From: JBCDCP01 sp039181495
GTDB lineage: Bacteria > Pseudomonadota > Alphaproteobacteria > Rhizobiales > Tepidamorphaceae
Length of the DNA: 31,350 bases
Reading direction: 5' to 3'
Assembly: GCA_039181495.1 (NCBI GenBank)
Contig: JBCDCP010000014.1
Location: forward strand, 1 to 31,350
Below, piece after piece: positions 8,833 through 15,702 of the stretch. A program made the position numbers and the translations under genes. The notes below the pieces were generated by a model that was given only the letters and a program-made list of their open reading frames with translations, had not been told where the DNA came from and searched no databases. Position 1 is the stretch's first letter. Each line of letters starts with the position of its first letter.

Positions 8833-9318
8833 ATGATCAAGAACGGCGATCGCCTTCCCGATGCGACATTTCACGTTATGACCGACGATGGCCCCGGAGC
8901 GCTCACGACGGCTGATGTCTTCGATGGGAAGACCGTTGTGCTGGTTGCCGTACCTGGTGCTTTCACGCCCACATGCCACATGAACCATCTGCCGGGTTTC
9001 GTTGAGAACGCCAAAGCGATCATGGCAAAAGGCGTCGACACCATCGCCGTGACCGCCGTCAACGATGTGTTCGTGATGAAAGTCTGGCAAGATGCTTCCG
9101 GCGCCGGTGACACCATCCAGTTCCTGGCTGATGGCAATGGCAGTTTCGCCGAGGCTGTCGGTTTGACCCTCGATGGTTCAGGCTTTGGTCTTGGAACCCG
9201 CTCGCAACGCTACGCCATGTTGGTCAAGGATGGTGTCGTCGAGATCCTGAACGTCGAAGACGTCGCCTCCAATGCTGACCAGTCGAGCGCGGCCAGCCTG
9301 CTCGCAGCAATGGGATGA
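8833..9318 (+). CDS. Prx5-type peroxiredoxin (1-Cys)
   Basis: A 161-residue redoxin of the Prx5/AhpC-TSA superfamily that reduces hydrogen peroxide or organic peroxides in the cytoplasm. The peroxidatic cysteine is Cys48 in PGAFTPTCHMNHLPGF, the canonical Prx5 motif. No other cysteine occurs in the protein, so it must act as a 1-Cys enzyme using an external thiol, most likely glutathione/glutaredoxin. The Arg of the active site is seen in GTRSQRYAM. ATG 8833 has GGAG 6 nt upstream. It ends 10 bp before the convergent rnhA stop. A GATTC site lies at 8751-8755 in the upstream gap. Confidence 0.94.
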   Translation: MIKNGDRLPDATFHVMTDDGPGALTTADVFDGKTVVLVAVPGAFTPTCHMNHLPGFVENAKAIMAKGVDTIAVTAVNDVFVMKVWQDASGAGDTIQFLADGNGSFAEAVGLTLDGSGFGLGTRSQRYAMLVKDGVVEILNVEDVASNADQSSAASLLAAMG

Positions 9319-9328
9319 CCACACCGGA

Positions 9329-9781
9329 CTAGGTCTTGAACGGCTCCATTCCGGCGCGCGCCAGCGCGTCTGCCCGCTCATTTTCCGGGTGCCCGGCGTG
9401 GCCCTTGACCCAGTGCCAGCGGATCTGATGCGGCCCAAGGGCTGTTTCCAGCCTTTGCCAGAGTTCGGCATTTTTGACGGGCTTCTTCGCGGCAGTCTTC
9501 CAGCCGCGCGCCTTCCAGTCGTGTAGCCAGGTCGTGATGCCGTTCTTGACGTATGCGGAGTCGGTGTAGAGATCTGCTTGCACGGGCCGTTTGAGGCTCT
9601 CAAGAGCCATGATCGCGGCCATCAACTCCATCTGGTTGTTGGTCGTCTCCGGCGCGCCGCCGCTCAGTTCCTTCTCGATATCACCATACCGCATCAAAGC
9701 ACCCCACCCGCCGGGACCAGGATTTCCGGAACATGCGCCATCGGTGAAGATCTGAACTTCGGCAGGCTTATCTCCACTCAT
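9329..9781 (-). CDS. rnhA: Ribonuclease HI
   Basis: A 150-residue RNase HI that cuts the RNA strand of RNA-DNA hybrids. All four acidic catalytic residues are visible: Asp14 (IFTDGACSGNPGPGG), Glu52 (NQMELMA), Asp74 (YTDSAYV) and Asp138 (NERADALA), with His128 in VKGHAGH. The start overlaps the thrB stop by 4 bp (ATGA, 9778-9781), so it is translationally coupled as the last gene of the ispH-thrB-rnhA operon. It converges with the peroxiredoxin gene. Family length is normal. Confidence 0.97.
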   Translation of the reverse strand: MSGDKPAEVQIFTDGACSGNPGPGGWGALMRYGDIEKELSGGAPETTNNQMELMAAIMALESLKRPVQADLYTDSAYVKNGITTWLHDWKARGWKTAAKKPVKNAELWQRLETALGPHQIRWHWVKGHAGHPENERADALARAGMEPFKT

Positions 9782-10752
9782 GCGGGGATCTCATCCAGCC
9801 CATACTCGGCCGCGCTACGCACGCCGCGATGAAACCTCAGGCGCGTGATGTATTCCTGCGGGTCCTTTGGCTGCACCAACGCGCCCGGTGGGTGGTTGAT
9901 CCAGTCGTATAGCCTTGTCACCAGAAAGCGCATGGCGCTGCCGCGCGCGAGCAGAGGCAATGCGGCGATCTCCTCAGAGGCAAGCTGACGCACGGCCGAG
10001 TAGCCTTCGGTCAGCGCCCGGGCCTTGGTCACATTAAAGGCGCCGTCGGATTCAAAGCACCAGGCATTGAGACAGATAGCGATGTCATAGGCCAGCAGAT
10101 CCGTGCAGGCGAAGTAGAAATCAATCAGTCCGGACAACGAGCCGGATAGAAAAAACACATTGTCCGGAAACAGATCAGCATGGATGACCCCGGTCGGAAG
10201 ATCGTCGGGCCAGTGTGCCTCGAGATAGGACAATTCCCCCTCACAGAGTTCGGACAGACCCGGCGACACACTGTCGGCTTGCCCGTCGACTCCTGCGAAA
10301 ATGCGCTGCCAGGCATCGACGGAGAGCGCGTTCTTGCGCGCTGCATCGAAGTCCTGCCCGGCCAGATGCAACCTGGCCAACGCCGCGCCGAGTTGCCGGC
10401 AATGGTCGGCTGTCGGCCGCCGCACCCACATGCCCTCGAGAAAGGTGAACAGCGCCGCCGGCCGTCCGTGAAGCGTTCGTAATGCCGCGTCATCCGTCCC
10501 ATGGACGGGCAGGGGGCACGCAATACCGTGTTCCGACAGATGGTCCAGAAGACTCAGGAAGAACGGCAGGTCTTTTGGATCCACTCGCTTTTCATAGAGT
10601 GTCAGGATGAACTGCCCGCCATCAGTCTGGACGAGGTAGTTGGTATTCTCGACCCCTTCGGCAATGCCTTTGAAGGCTCGCAGTTCACCGACATTATAGG
10701 ATTCAAGAAAGCGCGCGATCTCTTCGTCGGGCACATCGGTGTAGACGGCCAT
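9778..10752 (-). CDS. thrB: Homoserine kinase (APH-fold ThrB)
   Basis: A 324-residue homoserine kinase of the aminoglycoside phosphotransferase fold, not the GHMP fold used by enterobacteria. It phosphorylates homoserine to make the substrate of ThrC. Key features are the MAVYTDVPDEEIARFL start typical of this subfamily, the GEVENTNYLV-like segment GVENTNYLVQT, the catalytic loop GVIHADLFPDNVFF (Asp in HAD) and the GLIDFYFA metal-binding motif. It starts 15 bp after the ispH stop and overlaps rnhA by 4 bp. Family length is normal and it appears intact. Confidence 0.96.
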   Translation of the reverse strand: MAVYTDVPDEEIARFLESYNVGELRAFKGIAEGVENTNYLVQTDGGQFILTLYEKRVDPKDLPFFLSLLDHLSEHGIACPLPVHGTDDAALRTLHGRPAALFTFLEGMWVRRPTADHCRQLGAALARLHLAGQDFDAARKNALSVDAWQRIFAGVDGQADSVSPGLSELCEGELSYLEAHWPDDLPTGVIHADLFPDNVFFLSGSLSGLIDFYFACTDLLAYDIAICLNAWCFESDGAFNVTKARALTEGYSAVRQLASEEIAALPLLARGSAMRFLVTRLYDWINHPPGALVQPKDPQEYITRLRFHRGVRSAAEYGLDEIPA

Positions 10753-10767
10753 GGCGGCTGGGTAGAC

Positions 10768-11739
10768 CTACTGCGCTGCTGCAACGCGGATTGCGCGCGG
10801 CAAATTGAAAATGACATCTTCTTCCGCTGTCGAGACGGTTTCCAGCGAGATGTCATAGCGCTCGGCGAATGCGCCAATGACTTCTTCGACGATCAGTTCT
10901 GGCGCGGATGCTCCGGCCGTTATCCCGATCGTTGAAATATCTCCCATGCGATCCCAGTCGATATCTGTCGCGCGCTGCACCAGCATCGAGTCCCGTGCAC
11001 CATAGCGCTTGCCCACTTCGACGAGCCGCATTGAGTTTGATGAATTCGGGGCACCGACGACAACCAGCATATCGGTCTTTGGCGCAACCACCTTGACCGC
11101 ATCTTGCCGGTTCGTGGTGGCGTAGCAGATGTCTTCCTTGTGTGGGCCGGCGATCTCGGGAAAACGACGCTGCAGCACAGCGACAACGGCGGCGGTATCG
11201 TCAATCGACAGCGTCGTCTGGGTCACAAATGCCAACAGAGCCGGATCCTTTGGCTGGAACTGTTCCGCATCTTCGGTGGTCTCGATCAATGACACCGCGC
11301 CCGGCGGCAACTGCCCCATGGTGCCGATCACTTCAGGGTGTCCGGCATGGCCGATCATGACAATCTCACGGCCGCGCTTGTTGTGCAGTATGGCTTCCTT
11401 GTGGACCTTTGAGACCAGTGGACAGGTCGCATCGAGGAAGAACAGTTCGCGTGCCTGGGCGTTCTCGGGAACTGATTTCGGCACGCCATGGGCAGAAAAC
11501 ACCACCGGAGCGTCGGTATCGGGGATCTCATCAAGCTCTTTGACGAAGATCACGCCTTTCTCACGGAGACTGTCGACGACATAGCGATTGTGCACGATCT
11601 CATGCCGCACATAGACTGGAGAGCCGTAGCGTTCCAAGGCCACTTCGACGATGCGAATGGCCCGATCGACGCCAGCGCAAAAGCCGCGCGGCGAGCACAA
11701 CAGGATTTTCAACGGTGGTTTTGGCGATTGAGCCAGCAT
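10768..11739 (-). CDS. ispH: 4-hydroxy-3-methylbut-2-enyl diphosphate reductase
   Basis: A 323-residue IspH (LytB), the final iron-sulfur enzyme of the MEP isoprenoid pathway, converting HMBPP to IPP and DMAPP. The cluster cysteines are Cys21 (PRGFCAGVDRA), Cys106 (DATCPLVSKVHKE) and Cys205 (DICYATTNRQ); the catalytic Glu is in HPEVIGTMGQ (Glu136), and SSNSMRLVEV is intact. First gene of the ispH-thrB-rnhA operon, with a candidate promoter at 11797-11824. Joining ispH to threonine and RNase H genes has no evident metabolic logic but is a familiar alphaproteobacterial arrangement. Confidence 0.97.
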   Translation of the reverse strand: MLAQSPKPPLKILLCSPRGFCAGVDRAIRIVEVALERYGSPVYVRHEIVHNRYVVDSLREKGVIFVKELDEIPDTDAPVVFSAHGVPKSVPENAQARELFFLDATCPLVSKVHKEAILHNKRGREIVMIGHAGHPEVIGTMGQLPPGAVSLIETTEDAEQFQPKDPALLAFVTQTTLSIDDTAAVVAVLQRRFPEIAGPHKEDICYATTNRQDAVKVVAPKTDMLVVVGAPNSSNSMRLVEVGKRYGARDSMLVQRATDIDWDRMGDISTIGITAGASAPELIVEEVIGAFAERYDISLETVSTAEEDVIFNLPRAIRVAAAQ

Positions 11740-11796
11740 CTGTCACACCTGAAACCGGCCGTCCCACTCCATGGTGCCGGCAATGGACCAACCGGG

Positions 11797-11824
11797 TTTA
11801 TCTAGCATCACCATAGCCCGTCAA
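11797..11824 (-). promoter_or_regulatory. Candidate sigma70 promoter for ispH-thrB-rnhA
   Basis: Reading the minus strand, TTGACG (11819-11824) and GATAAA (11797-11802) are separated by 16 bp. Transcription would start about 50 nt upstream of the ispH ATG. The -35 matches consensus at five of six positions and the -10 at four of six. Inferred from sequence only. Confidence 0.45.
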
Positions 11825-11956
11825 TTTGGCCTGCGCCAACAGTCCCGAAACCAATTCTTGCTATGCTGCCGCCGGAACAGCCGGGAAACCGCCGAGGCTT
11901 ATCTTCGTTGCACTGTCACGATTCGAACAATTTTTCCATGCACCCGCGACGTTGGC

Positions 11957-11985
11957 TTGAGAGTTTTCTCGGCAGGCGTTATGCG
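11957..11985 (+). promoter_or_regulatory. Weak candidate promoter for the lipoprotein gene
   Basis: TTGAGA (11957-11962) and TATGCG (11980-11985) with a 17-bp spacer. If used, transcription would begin just before the inverted repeat at 12001-12032, placing that hairpin at the very 5' end of the transcript. The -10 is poor, so this is tentative. Confidence 0.25.
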
Positions 11986-12000
11986 CCATAAGGTTACAGC

Positions 12001-12032
12001 GCATGGTGACCGAGAGCGTTCAGTCACCATGC
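12001..12032. repeat. Perfect 10-bp inverted repeat before the lipoprotein gene
   Basis: Arms GCATGGTGAC (12001-12010) and GTCACCATGC (12023-12032) are perfectly complementary around a 12-nt loop. A competing pairing exists: CCGAG (12010-12014) with CTCGG (12032-12036). The repeat ends 2 nt before the GGAAAG ribosome-binding site (12035-12040), and the alternative pairing covers its first bases. It may be an operator or a 5' UTR structure affecting translation. Confidence 0.5.
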
Positions 12033-12048
12033 TCGGAAAGACCAAGTC

Positions 12049-12687
12049 TTGCGTATGAAACGGCATCAAAAGATCCTCAGATCTATCGCAACTCTTGCTG
12101 CGGCCGCCTCAGTGTTGACCGTTGCGGCATGCTCCAGCCCCGTTGGACAGGGCATCAGCCAGAGTACGAGTTCGCTGGCGGACAGGCTTCGCGGCGGCGG
12201 CACGCAGACATCCGATGCCAGTCAAACCACGGCGGTAGGGGTAGGGGTTGGCCTGCAGCAGCGACGGGATTGTCCGATCGCCGAGCTGCGTGAAGGCACG
12301 CAGACGCAGCGCGTCTACGAAGAGGCCCGTCAGGGAGATCCGCAAGGCGTTCTCTATCAGGGCACGATCAACCGGGTTGCGCGGGATTGCGTCTACGGGT
12401 CCGATGGATCGGTCTCGGTCCGGTTTGGTATCGCTGGCCGCGTCGTGCTTGGCCCGCTTGGACTGCCCGGACAACGAACCGTGTCCATTCGCGCGGTTCT
12501 GTTCAACACTGAGACCGGCCCGGTCTGGAGCGAGTTGTTTCCTGTTTCTGTCGACCTTGGTCCCGGACGCCAGAGCCAGGCATTCACCTTTGTTCAGCAG
12601 ACACCGGCAACTTTGATTCCGCCCAGCGACACGTCGAAATACCGCGTGATCATTGGCTTTGATGAGGGCGCTGCCCCCCAGCAATAG
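12049..12687 (+). CDS. Conserved-looking lipoprotein of unknown function
   Basis: A 212-residue protein with a typical lipoprotein signal peptide: basic N-terminus (RMKRHQK), hydrophobic stretch and lipobox LTVAAC, so it should be acylated at Cys28 and anchored in the cell envelope. TTG 12049 lies 8 nt after GGAAAG; ATG 12055 is the alternative but its spacing is longer. After a low-complexity Ser/Gly/Thr linker (SQSTSSLADRLRGGG), the mature domain has two further cysteines (RRDCPIAEL and ARDCVYGSDG) that may form a disulfide, and a beta-rich C-terminal half. I do not recognise a named family. Alone between two divergent or convergent units, so the neighbours give no functional hint. Confidence 0.8.
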   Translation: MRMKRHQKILRSIATLAAAASVLTVAACSSPVGQGISQSTSSLADRLRGGGTQTSDASQTTAVGVGVGLQQRRDCPIAELREGTQTQRVYEEARQGDPQGVLYQGTINRVARDCVYGSDGSVSVRFGIAGRVVLGPLGLPGQRTVSIRAVLFNTETGPVWSELFPVSVDLGPGRQSQAFTFVQQTPATLIPPSDTSKYRVIIGFDEGAAPQQ

Positions 12688-12755
12688 CCAACGCTACTCT
12701 CCGAGCAGGCCATCTGGCGATCCCGATCCTATCTGCGCATTCCGTGATTCTATCA

Positions 12756-12775
12756 TTGACGCAACCGCCCGGTTG
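12756..12775. promoter_or_regulatory. Palindrome adjoining a -35-like hexamer upstream of the GcvH-like gene
   Basis: TTGACG (12756-12761) resembles a -35 element and is directly followed by CAACCG-CC-CGGTTG (12762-12775), a palindrome with 6-bp arms. No good -10 follows at the right distance. A GATTC site (12746-12750) lies just upstream. This could be an operator; evidence is weak. Confidence 0.25.
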
Positions 12776-12820
12776 ATTGGAAGCTAATGGACGGGGGCGG
12801 TGACGCGCGGAGGGCCGGAT

Positions 12821-13201
12821 ATGATCCGCTACGGCGAGGAGCACGTTTGGGTACGGTGTGTGGAAGATGAGGCCGTTCTCGGTCTCTCCTGCCACGCACA
12901 GACACAGCTTGGCGACGTCGTCTTCGTCGACCATGCCTGCCCCGGCTGCGTGCTTGAGCCAGGCGCCCTGATCGCTTGTGTCGAGTCGGTGAAGACAGTC
13001 ATCGAAGTACACACGCCGATCGGCGGGATGGTGACCGGCATCAATCGCGTCCTGAACCGTTGCCCCAGTCTCATCAATGACGATCCCGAGGGCACAGGCT
13101 GGATCTTGCGTCTGCAACTCGATAGCCGTGATGAGGTTCATCGCCTCATGCGGCCCGACGCCTACGCTGATTTTGTGCAAAGTCAGACAATGGCGCTTTG
13201 A
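12821..13201 (+). CDS. gcvH: GcvH-like lipoyl-carrier protein, cysteine-rich
   Basis: A 126-residue protein that aligns along its length with glycine-cleavage H protein: YGEEHVWVRC (usual HEWV), LGLSCHAQTQLGDVVFVD, the lipoylation motif CVESVKTVIEV with the modifiable Lys58, TPIGGMVTGIN, and LINDDPEGTGWIL. ATG 12821 has a strong GGAGGG 6 nt upstream, preferred over GTG 12800. It carries six cysteines (13, 24, 40, 43, 53, 81), including a CPGC pair at 40-43 in the loop where ordinary H proteins have none. No gcvT or gcvP lies nearby. It could be an H-protein paralogue with another partner, for example a lipoate-binding protein of the LbpA kind, or simply a displaced gcvH. Confidence 0.82.
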   Translation: MIRYGEEHVWVRCVEDEAVLGLSCHAQTQLGDVVFVDHACPGCVLEPGALIACVESVKTVIEVHTPIGGMVTGINRVLNRCPSLINDDPEGTGWILRLQLDSRDEVHRLMRPDAYADFVQSQTMAL

Positions 13202-13235
13202 TGCTGCGCTGACGCCGCCGGCGCCAAAGCAGAGA

Positions 13236-13715
13236 TCACTGCAGGCGTGACTTGATCTCGCTGATCGATGCCGTCACCGCTTTGTCGGCTTCGGCGGCCG
13301 TCATCTTGGTCGACAGCAGTTTCTCCGCCGCCGCAATCGCCACTTCGGCCGACACCGCCCTTACTTCCTGCAGAGCTTGAGCCTCTGCCTGGGCAATCTT
13401 GTCTTCCGCCATCTTGGTACGGCGGGCAATCCAGTCTTCAAGCTGCTGTCTTGCATCCTGCGCCATGGCCTCGGCGCTTTCTTTGGCCTGCGAGACAATC
13501 GTTTCAGCCTCTTCTTCGGCCGCACGCTGCTTGCGCTGATACTCCGCCAGGACGGCCTGAGCTTCCTCGCGTAGCTTGCGTGCTTCGCTGAGCTCGGTTT
13601 CGATCCGTCCGGCGCGCTTGTCCAACGCGCCTATGATGAAGCCCGGCACCTTCAAATAGACAATCAGTGCCAGGAACAGGATCAGTCCGACGAAAGACCA
13701 GAAAGTGGCGTCCAT
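13236..13715 (-). CDS. atpF: ATP synthase F0 subunit b
   Basis: A 159-residue peripheral-stalk subunit: one N-terminal membrane helix (FWSFVGLILFLALIVYLKVPG) followed by a long charged, alanine-rich helix expected to form the stator coiled coil (RKLREEAQAVLAEYQRKQRAAEEE region). Length is normal. It is the last gene of the F0 operon, 39 bp after the b' gene. It converges with the GcvH-like gene. The F1 genes are not in this window, as is usual in alphaproteobacteria where F0 and F1 operons are separate. Confidence 0.94.
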   Translation of the reverse strand: MDATFWSFVGLILFLALIVYLKVPGFIIGALDKRAGRIETELSEARKLREEAQAVLAEYQRKQRAAEEEAETIVSQAKESAEAMAQDARQQLEDWIARRTKMAEDKIAQAEAQALQEVRAVSAEVAIAAAEKLLSTKMTAAEADKAVTASISEIKSRLQ

Positions 13716-13754
13716 GGTGTAGTCCTGTGTTGCCGCGCCGACGAATGGCGAGGT

Positions 13755-14465
13755 TTAACTGCCGCGCGCCTCGGCAATCGCCTTGGTCAGATCGCTCTTC
13801 GTTGCCTTGACACCGGAAAGGGTTGAGATAATCGCCTCAGCGGTCTCCTGAGCAATGCCATCGACCTCGCCTAATGCGGTCTCTTTGATGCCTGCGATCT
13901 TGGCTTCTGCCTCGTCGAGCTTCTTGGCGATGCTGGTTTCAGCTGTATGACGGTCAGCCTCAATCGATTTCTGCACTTCGTCCCGGGTCGACTTGGCAAT
14001 CTCGCCAGCCTTCGCCTTCGCGTCCGCTAGCGCTTGCTCGTAAGCGGCAATCGCAGCATCCGTCTCGCCCTTCAGGCGCTCTGCCTCCGAAAGATCGTTG
14101 GCAATCCGATCGTGCCGCTGTTCAAGCGTCTGTCCGATGCGCGGAATGATTATCTTGGCCATCAGATAGTAGAACAGCCCGAAGGTGATCGCGAGCCAGA
14201 ACAGCTGGGATGCGAATGTCGAGGAGTCGAATGGCGGGAACACTTTCTCCCCGCCATGGTCTGCGCCATGTGCGCCGGTTTCGCTGTGAGTCTCACTTGG
14301 CGTCCCGGTCTGGCTTTCCGCGCCCGCCTCACCTTCCGTGCCTGCAGCGCCCTCTGCCCCATCTCCGCTGCTGGTTTCCGTCGCAACCAAAAGGAACGGA
14401 TCGACTGCCTCAAACGGGCTGTTGTCCGGCAGCGGCTTGTGGGTGAATGCGGAAATGGCACTCAT
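13755..14465 (-). CDS. atpF': ATP synthase F0 subunit b'
   Basis: A 236-residue b-type stator subunit. The first 75 or so residues are an extension rich in Gly, Ala, Glu, Thr and His (repeated EGAAGTEGEAGAE-like and SETHSETGAHG segments), followed by the membrane helix FASQLFWLAITFGLFYYLM, IIIPRIGQTLEQRHDRI, and a long amphipathic helix. Presence of distinct b and b' subunits is typical of alphaproteobacteria and photosynthetic lineages. The extension makes it longer than a plain b subunit and would lie on the periplasmic side, before the membrane helix. ATG 14465 starts 160 bp after atpE. Confidence 0.93.
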   Translation of the reverse strand: MSAISAFTHKPLPDNSPFEAVDPFLLVATETSSGDGAEGAAGTEGEAGAESQTGTPSETHSETGAHGADHGGEKVFPPFDSSTFASQLFWLAITFGLFYYLMAKIIIPRIGQTLEQRHDRIANDLSEAERLKGETDAAIAAYEQALADAKAKAGEIAKSTRDEVQKSIEADRHTAETSIAKKLDEAEAKIAGIKETALGEVDGIAQETAEAIISTLSGVKATKSDLTKAIAEARGS

Positions 14466-14600
14466 GGTGCGGTCCTTCTCAGGCGGTGCGTTTGCTCACC
14501 AGAGCGGTTGGGCCGACCGAAAGACGACCCTCTCGCTTCTTGCCGGGAGCCGGTGCCGAGCCGACAGTCCGCACGAATATGCAGTCTGCCAGACCCGCTA

Positions 14601-14619
14601 CGCCGGTTGAAACCCGGCG
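14601..14619 (-). repeat. GC-rich hairpin just after atpE
   Basis: Arms CGCCGG (14601-14606) and CCGGCG (14614-14619) with a 7-nt loop lie 6 bp past the atpE stop, inside the 160-bp atpE-atpF' gap. There is no U-run after it on the transcribed strand, so it is not a classical terminator. An mRNA-stability or partial-termination role that raises c-subunit output relative to b/b' is a reasonable inference. Confidence 0.4.
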
Positions 14620-14625
14620 CAAAGA

Positions 14626-14850
14626 TCAGGTGAACAGCAGCAGCAGAGCCACGAGCAGCGAGAAAATGCCGAGTGCTTCTGTCACGGCAAAGCCGAAGAT
14701 CAGGCGGCCGAACTGGCCATCTGCTGCCGACGGGTTACGCAGCGCGCCCGCCAGGTAGCTGCCAAAGATGTTGCCAAGGCCGATTGCGGCCCCGCCCATG
14801 CCAAGCGTGGCAAGGCCTGCGCCGATTGCTTTTGCTGCTTCTGCTTCCAT
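14626..14850 (-). CDS. atpE: ATP synthase F0 subunit c
   Basis: A 74-residue two-helix proteolipid that forms the rotor ring. Helix 1 has the glycine-rich LGMGGAAIGLGNIFG stretch, the polar loop is RNPSA, and helix 2 carries the ion-binding Glu58 in FAVTEALGIFS. The surrounding residues give no sign of a sodium-binding variant, so proton coupling is expected. It lies between atpB (49 bp upstream) and atpF' (160 bp downstream). Confidence 0.97.
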   Translation of the reverse strand: MEAEAAKAIGAGLATLGMGGAAIGLGNIFGSYLAGALRNPSAADGQFGRLIFGFAVTEALGIFSLLVALLLLFT

Positions 14851-14899
14851 CGTAATGCTCCGTAGGGTGGACTGTGTGGATTCGTGAGCGCCGGCCGGC

Positions 14900-15649
14900 T
14901 CAGTGGCTCGGATGCAGCGCGTCGTTGAGATACATGCAGGTCAGAACGGCAAAGACATAGGCCTGCAGGAAAGAGACAAGGAACTCCAACGCCGTGATGG
15001 CGATGGTCATGAAAAGTGGCAGGATCGACCCGACGATACCGACCGTTCCCACGGCGCTCATCGACACGATGAAGCCCGCAAACACCTTCAGCGTGATGTG
15101 ACCGGCCAGCATGTTAGCAAACAGTCGGACGGACAGGCTTATGGGCCGCGACAGGAACGAGATCACCTCGATCAGCGTGACAAGCGGCACAAGCGCGCCG
15201 GGCACGCCATGCGGCACGAACAACTTCAGAAATCCCAGCCCATGCTTCATGAAGCCGTAGATCACCACCGTGCCGATCACCAGCATGGCCAGGGCGAAGG
15301 TGACGATGATGTGGCTCGTGACAGTGAAGAAGTACGGCACCATGCCGAAAAGGTTTGCCACCAGAATGAACATGAACAGCGAGAAAACCAGCGGGAAGAA
15401 CCGCATGCCTTCACTGCCGGTCGCATCGCGAAGCATGCCCGCGACAAACTCGTAGGCGATCTCGCCAACCGACTGAATACGCGTCGGGATCAGCGCGCGG
15501 CCTGAGGTCGCAAGGTACAGAAATCCGGTGGTGGCAGCCAACGTGGCCACCATGAACATCGAGGAATTGGTGAAGGACAGGTCGAGATTGCCGATACCGA
15601 TCGGCACAATGTCCTGGATCTCGAACTGCTTGATGGGATCGTTCGCCAC
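14900..15649 (-). CDS. atpB: ATP synthase F0 subunit a
   Basis: A 249-residue polytopic subunit forming the proton half-channels. The essential arginine is in SLSVRLFANMLAGH, and the C-terminal LVSFLQAYVFAVLTCMYLNDA helix is typical. The N-terminal IKQFEIQDIVPI and SSMFMVAT segments match alphaproteobacterial AtpB. It follows atpI by 53 bp and precedes atpE by 49 bp. Confidence 0.97.
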   Translation of the reverse strand: MANDPIKQFEIQDIVPIGIGNLDLSFTNSSMFMVATLAATTGFLYLATSGRALIPTRIQSVGEIAYEFVAGMLRDATGSEGMRFFPLVFSLFMFILVANLFGMVPYFFTVTSHIIVTFALAMLVIGTVVIYGFMKHGLGFLKLFVPHGVPGALVPLVTLIEVISFLSRPISLSVRLFANMLAGHITLKVFAGFIVSMSAVGTVGIVGSILPLFMTIAITALEFLVSFLQAYVFAVLTCMYLNDALHPSH

Positions 15650-15702
15650 GGCCCGTCATTCCTTCCGTACGGCAAGCGATCTGCAGCTGCAGAAACCCCG
15701 CC

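Larger units (their letters stand above)
11740..12048. other. 309-bp divergent intergenic region ispH / lipoprotein
   Basis: No convincing gene lies here. It holds a candidate ispH promoter (11797-11824, minus strand), a GATTC site (11920-11924), a weak plus-strand promoter candidate (11957-11985) and the strong inverted repeat at 12001-12032. A short open frame beginning at 11771 on the + strand lacks a ribosome-binding site and runs into the lipoprotein start, so I do not call it. Confidence 0.6.

Noticed and set aside
11915..11930. GATTCGAAC resembling a tRNA T-arm
   Set aside because: Flanking bases do not form the T stem and no acceptor or anticodon stem can be built around it.
11771..12058. 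95-codon open frame on the + strand in the ispH/lipoprotein gap
   Set aside because: No ribosome-binding site, overlaps the lipoprotein start, and lies over the ispH promoter; composition does not look protein-like.
13202..13235. GC-rich sequence between the converging GcvH-like gene and atpF, considered as a bidirectional terminator
   Set aside because: No stable stem with an adjacent T-run on either strand.
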